This document shows positions 43,401 to 55,400 of a DNA stretch of 64,000 nt, in pieces. Under the pieces are notes generated by a model that worked only from the letters and a program-made list of their open reading frames with translations, searched no databases and was not told the origin of the DNA. The position numbers and the translations under genes were made by a program. Source of the stretch: Hermatobates lingyangjiaoensis (taxonomy: Eukaryota; Arthropoda; Insecta; Hemiptera; Hermatobatidae); assembly GCA_026182355.1 (NCBI GenBank), contig JAPFBL010000049.1:4733001-4797000 (forward strand), in the 5' to 3' direction. The number at the start of each line of letters is the position of its first letter. Within the stretch, counting starts at the first letter, position 1.

Positions 43401-46400
43401 TTAATTGTTGCACCCTGTGGTGAAAAAGATTGAGAAGCCTTGGCTTAGATAAAGGCTTCAGTTAAGTTCAAAGTGTCGTCAGGGCACTTAGAGGTAAAAG
43501 AACAAACGAGTGAGCGGCTTAAGTGAAAATTAACAGAACTCACTTGTACGTTAATGGAGTGCAACACAAGAAGCTATGTGAACCTATTCGTACCATTTGG
43601 TTACCAATTTTGTTTAAAAGTGAAAATATTGTAAAAGAAGATGATTTCTAACCGTGAGAAATGAACAAGGAGTATTCAAATTGACTGTCTAAACCACAAT
43701 AAGAAATGTATGTATATGACTAAGATTTTCAACCAAAACAACTCATACTTCAGTATGAATGAGACTCTGATGAAGACCAGTTGTTTTAGTTGAAAGATAT
43801 TCGTTGTATTTATGAATTTCTTATTGTGGTTTATACGTCGATTTTTATTTCAAGTGTCAACTGAAATCTTGGTATACTATAAGTTGTTATAAATTCCTCA
43901 TATGAATGGACATTTAAAAAGGGAAAATAAATTAATGTCAAACATTAACTTATTTAAATATATGATGTTCTACCTTAAAAAAAAGTTAATGTTTAAGCGA
44001 ACATATGGTAAGTAGAGGTGACTTCTTCAGTAGGTACAGTTTTGCTAATAAATCAGTCGAAACCATTGTTTTAACTTTGGTTTTACTATATATACTTTAT
44101 ATTTATTTTTTCATAAGTCCATTGCATTAAGGACACATATCATACAGCGTCTGTATTATATCCCCATGGAAATAGCGGACTCTTCAATAATTACTGTAGC
44201 AACCTGTTGTAATATCGATGTCGTAGCACTGAACTTCAAGGTGTTTAATAAAGTGTTGAAATATATTAAAGTGATGACTGCGCACGAGGCTGAGGCTACG
44301 AGGTGTATAAATAAAGTAGTGAGACTGGCAACGTCGCTTTCGATCTGGCAACGCTGGAGACGCGTGGCCTTGAGTAGCGTCAGGTGCACGTGTGATGCGC
44401 CTCCAGTATGAATCTGAACTCGCCACAGTCATTTGTTTGTCCGTAGCGTTGGTTTTCGTGAAATGGTTTTTTCTTGAGCGTTTTAAAAATGAGTGACCTC
44501 AAAGTTGAGCAGCGGTGTGCAATCAAATTTTGCTTCAGACTTGGACATAATGCAACCGAAACTTTTGAAAAACTTCAGGAGGCCTATGGAAAACGTGTTT
44601 TATCAAGGGCACAGGTTTTTCGGTGGTTTAAGGAATTTTCAGAAGGAAGAGAGTCGATTGAAGATGAACCACGAAGCGGAAGGCCTTCAAGTGCAAACAC
44701 CGATGAAAATGTCAACAGAGTACGGAACCTTGTGCGTTCAGATCGACGCTTAATCAGCACTTCTACCGTGAGGTCCTTGAAAGACTTCGAAAAAGAGTCC
44801 TTCGTGTGCGGCCAAACATCAAAGACAAGTGGGTGTTGCATCACGACAACGCGCCCTGTCACACTGCCATCTCAATAAACGAGTTTTTGGCCAGTAAAAA
44901 CATTCCTGTTGCTCCTCAGCCTCCTTATTCACCAGACTTGAGTCCTTGTGACTTTTTCCTCTTCCCGAGATTGAAAAATCACCTCAAGGGAACTCATTTC
45001 AGGACACTACAAAACATACAAACTGCTGTAACCGACCAGCTGAAGGCCATTCCAGAATCCGAGTTCCAGCAATGCTACAATGATTGGAAGGACCGTCTCC
45101 AGCGCTGTGTGGCTTCCGAAGGGAACTATTTTGAAGGTGACAATATCACATTGTAATTATATTTGAATAGAAAATTTAAAAAAAATCAGTCTCACTACTT
45201 TATTTACACACCTCGTATGCGGAGAGGAGAGAATTGGTCTAACGGCTCATTTTGTTTAAGATCTCACAGTTACGTCTCAACTTTACTCTTTTCCTCTAAT
45301 CCAGCCAAATAATCTTCAACATCGCCAGCTGACTGATCAAACGAAAACGTAGACTTCATGATTTTTTTACTTTTTTTGAAATTGATTGCTTATATATCTT
45401 AGGTGAGACCAAGCGCTTCCATTGCATGTACTATTTTTTGATATTGTTTATATGAACAGCCCAAATTTTGTCCCATTGAAATATCTCTTGTATACTCTGA
45501 TACTGTATGACGATGAAACACTGGCTACAGGACTGGTGTTGCGCACATCAATGATTAGTTTTGGTGATCAGAGTGAGACGATTCTTATAATTTAAACATT
45601 ATACACGATTGAATAGAACATGACTTAAGGAAACTACTGATTTGACTTTGTGATAAAATTTATTGGGTTTACCTCTTCATCATATATTAGAATGACAATC
45701 AAGAAAAGAAACGTGAAATGTTTGATTTCTAAGGGAAATTACTCTAAACATTAGACATATATTCATTTGTTTGGAATGCAAAATCTCCGCAGAGATCAAA
45801 ATTAAAAACTCATTTTTTCCAGTTCAATTTTTTGTCAATTAAAGAGACTTTAATTTAATACTTAACACTAGATTGCCTAAGGAAATCAATTTGCCTGTTT
45901 TTCAGTTTCAATTAGAATAAAATTATGTACACAATGACACATCTTAGAATTTTCCAAGTAATTCTTTTATTGTTATTACTTACTGATAACTTGTTTTATG
46001 ACTGTATATAATATAGAAAAAATAAAAATTAATTTTAAACAAATTTCTTTACACATTAGTTTTTTTTTCACAATGCAGTCATTTTGACTGCTTTGGGACA
46101 ATATAGGTATATACTAATTTTTAGTCTTTCTAGTGTTGAATTGAAGAAAAAGAATAATGGCTTATTTTGTTAGACGTAACTACCGAATAATGATGGTATC
46201 CTATTCGATAAATATATGCGTTTTATAATTGTAAACAAATTAAAAATAAATTTGATGACAATTAAAAACATGAAAAAAGAAATAAAGAAGAAACTAAGAA
46301 ATATTACTTACAATAGAGGGCTTGTATTAGTTTTTGCCTCTTTTATCAATGGTATCAAATAATCCAGGATCCACTGATTGCGACAGTCACATGACCAGGG

Positions 46401-49400
46401 ATTTAAATCCATTTTTAAAGTTTCCAATTTTTCCCAGTGTTTTAGTAATGCATAGTTCAGGGAAGTGAGTCTATTGTTGTTTAAATACAACTAAAATCAT
46501 TGGTAAATAATTATTATTTGTTTCAATGGCACTTGTTAATTTAACAGTATTTATAAGCAAATAACTTCTTATTAAAACTGATCCTTCTTAGCTCGTATTC
46601 TTTTCAACGCTGGACCGGTTCAGACCTTGTCCATCAGCCAGAGCAGACAGTGTTTGTTATAAGTGTACGAGGTGTCGTCCAAAAATACGGGCATTTTTTG
46701 AATTTCGCGTGCTCTGTACACAGTATTTCAAAATTTTGTTGTGTTGGTGCAATCGTTCACAGTTTTGACTACATAGCATTTGTTGTTTTTATGTCAGAAG
46801 CATAAAGGTTAGACTAGTGTTTTGCGCGCTCGGCGATTTTTTTACTGTTGAAAAAAAAATTATCTGTGGAATAACTTACAAACTTTTTTTTTGCTAAAGT
46901 TGACTCACCGTACCACACTGTCAACATTTCAAGAGCTTTTGAGCACTCAATACCATTTTTTACACAAAAATTAATAGAAACTCTCAGCTTCATTATTTTC
47001 AACAGCAAAAAATCACCTAGCACGCAAAGACGCGTCTAGCCTCTCACATAAAAACAACGCATGCTATTTAGTCAAAACTCAACATATGAAAGTGGCGAGT
47101 GTATCAACACAACAACAACAACAACAAATTTAGAAATTAGTGTTCAGAGCGCGCGAAATTCAAGTCACCTTACTTTTTGATTACATCTCGTAGGTACCAA
47201 ATTATATTTATATTGATAAAAAGATTTCACATAAACACGTGAAACAACAATCAATGACGAAACCACAATTAGAAATGGGAAAACAAGACTAAGATCTTTA
47301 GTTGAATCGTCTCTAATTAAATTTAATAGATCAAATATTATAAACATTAGTAACGGTCTCTTCAAACTTGATACTTTCGTCACTAGGGCAATAGCCTCTT
47401 CAAAGAGGGTTAACAGCTAGCAGATAGTTTTTTTACTTTTTCTTACTGTACTCCTTTGTTTCCCCAAACATCCCTTTCTGGACATTAGTCCTTTCCTGCT
47501 CTTTCACCTTTTAAAATACCACTCTTCCCTCCCACTCTTCTCAACTCCTCACCAGATGTTTTCTGCATCTAGTGTTCAGTTGGGTTTTTGACTCTGACGA
47601 AGACCGCTTGTTACGGTTGAAAGACCTTAGTCTTGTTTTCCCATTTCTTATTGTGGTTTGGTCATTGATATATTTATATTGGTAGAAGTGTTTAATGGTA
47701 CTATGTTTCGTTATTTTTGTTATTAATTTACTCCTAAATGTTAATGTTCTTTTATGCCATTTATTTTGTTTGATTTTGTCTCTGCTGTCTTTCTGAATAA
47801 CTCAATTAATTCATCTGTTGAGCGCTTAGTTCACTCTTTAATGCTGGTTTTATGTTTAGTATTAACAAAATATCTCAGTAACAGAGAAGTTACTCATAAT
47901 TGATTAAGAATATCCGCTACAATAAATTATCACATTTCACATAGCAAACCCTTAATCTGTTCTTGGAAGTCCGTTCCACGGTCTAATCGAGTAAAGAAGA
48001 ACCCTGAAATAAGTCGGTTTGATTTTCTCTAAATTTGATAACAACCTCTGAGTCGATACAGATTACTACATTTACTACTGCTTACTACAGAGCAATACTA
48101 AATATTTTTAAATTACTCGCTGATCAATACTATTGAAACTTTTTCTATGCACAGATAAGGAAGTATTCAATAACCACTTAACTTACTCTTTTTAAAGGTG
48201 GGTATGTGTTTGTCTCTGAGCCATCCTCTGGAGTGTGTATGAAGGCTGTCTCTGAAATAGAGTGTAGGTAAACATTATTTGAGCAATGAAGTTCTTCGAG
48301 AGTAGTTAAATTTGCCAATGCATAAGACTCAATTTCCTCTAGGAAAGGCATCCAGTTAATTTCCAAAATACGCAAGTTCTCAACTGTAGGAAATGAACTG
48401 AAATCAATAAAAAATTAAATCTGTTTAATACTTAACAAATAAAAACGGTTTTTCTTAGCTCACTCCAAAATTCTAATAATTTCCAAAGAACTAGTCGAAA
48501 ATTGATATGTCAGATGTCTGTTATATGGAATGATTCGTATAAATGTGATACAAATAGTGTGATTCGTAATGTAAGTTATTACCTACTTTTAATAGGAAAT
48601 AATTTAATTGTCTGTTTACTGAGAGACTTTATATCACTAAAATTTAGAATAGTTAAAATTTAGTAAGTACGATATTCGTTATAATTATGTATGTCAAATA
48701 GGAAACTAAAAAAAAAACACTATGAAAATGTAGACCATGAAATGAAAGAACTCCCATATTTAATTTAATCAGATAACAAAGTGAACAAATGGTTTTAATG
48801 GTAATCTATGCAAGAATAAGAATATTATAACAAACAAACGGTTTATGGATTGCTTCTTCATAATTGACATGAGAATGTTATCTGTAATTTTCTTTGAGAG
48901 GTGCCCATTAATGTCTGTGAAGAAGTGATTATCAACGCATGGATGAAAACCTTTTAAAATTTAAACCTTTTTTTATTTTTAAAACAAAAAAATACATAAT
49001 TATCTGGAATTGCTCAAAGTACTTTTACACTTTAAGATGGGGAGAAATTCAAATAAATATCTCATAAACACATATATACTTTAATTTGTAAAAAAAAATC
49101 TAGTGGGTCTACACTCAACTTTACAATAGGTAAACGTATTATCAAACTCATTGACAATCAATTTATTTATTTGATTCGTTTGAATAAATTATTTATTCAT
49201 TTCAAAGACAATACTTAATACGAAATTTAATGTTTTTAATTGCCCAGAAGATTGTGCTAAAATTAACACTTGCTTTGACATGAAATACTTTCCTCATCGC
49301 TCAATACGGCCCAAAACCAAGAAGTAATATTTTCATGCCAAAGGACGTACATCTGTCAAATTTCGTCAATATACTTAGGATGGTGTAACGTGTAGAATGT

Positions 49401-52400
49401 GTACATTTTTTATAGATAACCATATACTGGTAGACAATCAAGACTGGATTTAGGGGACCTCAACTTCAATACGTGTGTGTATATCAGCCAAAATTGCAGA
49501 ACATTTGTTTTATAACTACTTTATAGTGACCAACTAGAAAAATGAGCACGTGTATCTAGAGAAGCAAAATATCTTCCTTTTAATATGTGTTCAAAAATAG
49601 AGCAAAGACTGTAATTATATATCATATTGGTGTAGATAGATTGCAGTTCTTCATTAAGACATGTTTTATTAAAGTGAATCGCAGTCTCGCGTTCAAAATC
49701 TTATGTCTGAGAGATTTGAACCGATTTATATGTATGAGGGTAAGTAAGACAATCAAAGGACATAATATAATTCAAGGTCGGGGTGATGCTGGTACTGGAC
49801 CGATATTATGGAAACCAGCTAGCCTTTTATAGGTCACTTACAGTGACGTACTTTTCCGACTCCACAGTACCATCATCCTCCACCTTGACTTCACTTCAGA
49901 GACCCTCCTACCATCAGTATTTGTTCACTACTCTCAATGGCATACACTCGGTTTTCTGGCTCGCCAGAAGAACTCATAACTCTTTTTCCTTATTTATTAG
50001 ATGTCATATTACCTTATTTAACCCTCCTTATATTCTTACTTTACTGTATTGTATGTGGGTCTAGAGTTCATGATGCGTCTCTTAAAACCTCTCAGACTCT
50101 ACGCTACTCTCACCTTCTTATGGTGACCTCTGGACAGGGTGAGGTTGTTTGTACTACCTGCTACTGACAAACGACAGTAAAGTGGTCTTTTTCCTTTTCC
50201 TTTTTACTTTTTCCTTTTTCTTTTTCCTTTTCTTTTTCCTTTTTCTTTTTTCCTTTTCCTTCTTCCTTTTCCTTTTTCCTTTTCCTTTTTCTTTTTCCTT
50301 TTTCTTTTTCCTTTTCCTTTTTCCTTTTCCCGTTTCCTTTACCTTTTCTTTTTTTTTCTTCTTTCCTTGTCCCTCTCATACCACGTTTTCTTTTTCGTTC
50401 ATTCATTTAATATACTTTTCACATCCCTACCCTAGCATCCTCTTTACTTTCCCTTCCTCTGTTAGGAGGTTATTCTGTTCGTTTCTTCCTGTGGAGGGAG
50501 GAAGTTTGAACCTGCCTGAGGCTGGTGTGTTAAGCAAGCAGTGCACTGGCTGGAAGGCACCTGGGCCAGTTTAGGTGTCAGAGGGAAGTCTCTGGAATAT
50601 CTGGCGCCCTCTCGGAGTAATTAGCCTTACCTGTTCATTCCATGTATGGATGTTGAAAAACAAAAACAAACATCTTGTAAAAAGAGCATTGGTCACAATT
50701 CTATAGAAACTGATGGACAGAAGCGGAAGGATACGTCCATCCATGACAAGGACGTTCTTGACTCTGCAAAGCAGAAGGTGGAAGGAGCGGGATCCCGAGT
50801 TACTGGGCCTACCAAGTCCAAGAAACATGTTTCACATTCCCTGAAGGCTTACAGGAATAGAAGGGGTGCTTTGTGGATGCTTAAAACGCTTAGTGGGCTA
50901 CCTGATAAGGAACTCACTGAGAAGAATAGGTGTTCGCTGAGCTGGGCCAAGAAGGTTCTCAAGGATAGAGAGGAGAACCTGAGCTGTATAATGTGAGGAG
51001 AAGCCGCGCTTGGAGGAAGATCTTCACTGGTATACTAAGAAGGATTGGCAGGGAACTTCACTTAAGAAACGCCTACTTTGATCTTCTAGTGATGTGGTCA
51101 AGGATTTCCATGTCTGGGTGGTGATTGACCGCAGTCAGCCCGATGGGGCGTTTCCATAGAGGATGTGGAAAAAGGTGGATATCGCTTTTCTCGGAGTGTA
51201 TGACGGTATTTCGACGGAAAACTCGGGCAGTCTTCTTGCTTCAGGAATGCAGGCTGGTATGAGGGACGCATTAAGCTTATGGCGTGTGCGGACCAAAGAT
51301 CTGCAGACCTTTTCAAATTAACTGTATAAAGGATAGAAGTCTGGTCTGGCGAACGGTTGGAGGAGGTAGACAAGGAAGTTATTCCTAGCCGACCAAGGTC
51401 TCGAGCCTGGATTCCGGCTGAGCCATCAGAGCGGGAAAGAGTTCCCAAGATTTTTCATATGTGTAATCCTGCCCTGTTTCAAGTACTATGGTAGATACTA
51501 ACCACAGTACACCTTCTGCGACCATTGATTGTTTTCCTACTACCCCTGGCCATTCCTTCACTCATTATTGCTTATGCATCGTTTCATTCAAAACTAGTTT
51601 GCCCTTGCTTTCTTTTATTCCCTTGCTATAGCTTTTAATTTATTATCACAGAGTTGTGTGTGGTGTCTTCTTTACATTTATTGATCTTCGTTTTTCACAA
51701 ATTACAGCAGTACGTCCAGTTCTAAGTCAAACATTACAATTTTCCCTTTTTATACTAACTCTTTCTTTCCATTAAAACTATTCCTTAAAACCTCTCTGCA
51801 ATCCAAATTTATGATATGTATTTCTCTTGTATGTTTAATTTGAATTGAGTTGAATTTTAGTAATTTTAATTTAAATTCATATTCCACTTCTCCTTTCAGA
51901 AATTCATTAAATATAGTAATCTTTTATTTTGAAAAAGATTTTTTTAATATTCTTCTTTCACTCTTTGCCAGGCAACCAACACCAATAGGAAATTCAAAAT
52001 TTTATAATTGGTAGTAACAAGCTAGTACAATCCTCTGTACTAATACCTAGTGTCTCTAACGATCTCAACTGTCTAAATTGCCTTGCAATCTCGTTAAAGA
52101 ACAATTACTTTTATTTCCATTAACAATAATTAGTTCAGTTAGCTAACAGCCAATAACTTTTTCCCAATACATCATTGTAAGGGTGGAATGACTTTTTGAC
52201 AATTCCATTAGGTAGCGTAGTTGTAAAACTGTCAACTATTGTTCTTGGATCGGATCCCTTAACCCTTCGGTCAAATTCCTCTAAGCATCAGGAAAACTAT
52301 TTATTATTTTTCTTAGTTCGAATCTCTTAACGGTCCTTTTTATTAATTATTGAAATTTATCATTAGTAAGTGTCTCGTTACTAATTATTGTAATTTGAAT

Positions 52401-55400
52401 AATGGTTAATTAGATTTTCTTACTTCTGAACAGTTGCTTTTAGTTTATCATATTGTTTTATACTTCTCTAACAAACTCACTCATCTCACTATAGCGTTTT
52501 ACTTGCAAAAATATTCCATCACAATACAGTACTTTTCTATTTCAGGTTTATTATAAAAATTTCGTCTTTCACCATCCTTAAAATTATTCACTAACTGCAT
52601 AAATTTAATTATCTGACTACTATAGTTCCTCAAACCTCTTATTGAATTTCACTAATTTTCTTGTCTTAAAAATATTTTCAACATCCTCTTCCAACATAGT
52701 TTCCAGTTGGTTGCAAATTTTAATTACATCTCTGAGAGTTTTCATTATGTCACTTGCTCTTTCCATGTTAAATGTATTATTGTTACTGAAAAATTATTTA
52801 ACAGTCCCTTCACACTCGCCAAATGTTAAAAATTTTTAAATTCATAAAAGCTTACTAAGTAACTAAATAAAAAACACTAGTACAGCACAAACTCTTTTTA
52901 CTAATACTTCCATACCCCCCCTTCTCCAAATTTAATTTCCTATAAAATATATACAATGTCCCTCAGTAAGCATTATCAATAGTTTTTTATAATACATTTT
53001 ATTTAAATGATGTCACCCGGTTGTAATATTTGTAATTAAAGTCCTAAAATATGAATTATTTTAATTGATAATCGATTATTATCAATTAAAACATGGATAG
53101 ATTTTATAAAACGTAGGATAAAAAATCCGAGAAGCAAATCAAGTGTAATTGAATAGTTGTTTTTTTAGCCTTATATTTTTCCTCGTAACAATCTAAAATT
53201 GCTAAAATTATTATCTATACTCGCATAAAACAATAAAATAATACTCAGATTAAAGTCACAAGAATAACCAGAAGTGTGGAAAAAAATAGTAGGTAGTTGT
53301 TTTGTATGAATTACGATAATGTTAAATTCTATAAAAGTACGTTTCACAGTGTTACTCAAAAATAATAGAAACACATTTCTAAACGAATCATATCTGATAA
53401 ATTTCACTTAGATTAGTCAAATGTTAGGACTTTTAGAGTGATTACATTTTGGATACATAATACACTAACCAATCCTCACTATTTATACGGCCACTATATA
53501 TACAAACATCATCTTAAAAATATCAAAAATGAATTCAGGAAACCTCAAAACGTGTAAATCTATCAAAAATTTATATTTTGTTTCCATGGTCACTATATTT
53601 TTCTTACAGTAAAGTTAGAAGTAGTTATTTCTCATAGATTTCCGATATAAATTACAAATACAAATTTTGTATACATAAAGAAGACAATAAAATATTAATT
53701 CGAAAGCATAATACCTTAAAACCTTAATAGGATTCCCAGTTAAAATTAAATGGTTTAGATTGTGAGCCTCAGAGAGTGCCGAGGGCACTGTCATTAGTAA
53801 ATTTCTACCAACATTAAGGAACCTCAATTTTTTTGGTGAGTGAAATAAACCAGAAGGTAAATCTCTAATCATTGTGGTTGATAAGTCTAACACCTGAAAT
53901 CATGTTATTACATTATTCAAAAATAGTATTAATAGCTGTAAATAGTAATAATGCATCTTGTTGCTTTTTGTGATGAAGTAATCAAATAATTAATTGGTGC
54001 TACATTAATGGCTGGGGTAGAACAGCACATTATAGATTCAAGCTTCCTTTAAATGTTAGAAAAAATGACTTTTGTGATTTTGATAAAACTCTCCAATTGT
54101 AGACTTAGTGAGGGCTGCAAAATAATTATTTGGGACGAATGTCCAATGATGAGGAGAGAAAGTTTTGAAACAGTCAACAGGACTCTTAGAGATATACGTT
54201 AGAAAAATGGATCATTCGGAGGAATATTGACTGCGTGCAGTGGTGATTTTAGACAACCTGTTCCAGTTGTCAAGAGAGCAAGTGACGCTGACGTCTATAA
54301 TATTTACCTCAGAGTCTTATTTGTGGCGCAAATTCTATTTAACTAACAACATGAGAGTTCATGAAGAAGATGAGGAATACTCTAAATTTCTGATAAATAT
54401 TGTTGAAGACAGAGTTGAGAAGAATGAAAATAAAGAGATTATTTCTGCCCGAAGACATGTTTATCCATGCACATAATGTTGATTAGTGTATTGAATACAT
54501 TTACTCTTCATTCGCCAACCCACAAATATATTTCACAGAAAAATCTATATTAGTTCCATTTAACGAGTCACTTAGTGAAATTGAAAAATAAGTTCATTGA
54601 ACAATGAACAATAAGTTCATTGAAAAATTCCCAGGAGAAATGTAATAATATCTGTCAAATAACTCGGTTTGTGTTGGAACAGAAGTTACACATTACCCTC
54701 AAGAATTTGTTCAGTCACTATAGTTGTCTGGATTGCCCCAATACAAGCTAGACCCCAAAAAAGGAGCTCCTGCCATGTGTATGTATTGAAATATTAATCC
54801 ACCGCACTTATAAAATGGAACAAGACTAATAACTGAGGAGCTTTATGATAATTCATTGTTTGTAAAATTATTACATCATGGTTTCAAGGGGAAATAGTTT
54901 TAATTCTAAGATGAAAATTGTTCTATGTGAAAAGGACAACATTCCTTTTTTAAGGATTCAATTTCCAATTCAGTTAGCTTTTTCCACGACTATTCATAAG
55001 TCTTAATGAGAGACTGTACAGAAAGTTTCAGTTCATTCAGGTAAACCAGTATTTCAACATGGTCAATTAATTACATGTTGCTCTCTCAGTAGGGTTAAAC
55101 AAAAAGAAGACAAAGTTTTTTTTTGGAAAATTCAAATAGTACAAAAAAATTTGTAAATAGAAGAGCATTGTCTTAAAAATATTATCATTATCCTCATTAC
55201 TAGAAATGTATTAATTTAGAGTTTATCTACATTTACGTGAACATGATTCCATTAAAAATGAAGTTGTTGGATGACCCAACGGGTCACGGGTAGTCTAGTT
55301 TATTGATAAAATCTTCAAATGTCCGCTTATTTTATCTTTGGTCCTTGTACCATTGTAAATTAAACATAAAACTGGATTGGTTCCACTTATACCATGTATA

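Noticed and set aside
44156..44432. Overlapping open frames on both strands at the mariner left end
   Set aside because: They span the TIR and flank and match no protein. The real frame starts at 44489.
50149..50574. Long open frames rich in Phe/Leu/Ser (plus) or Lys/Glu (minus)
   Set aside because: They are produced by the CCTTTTT low-complexity tract of a LINE leader.
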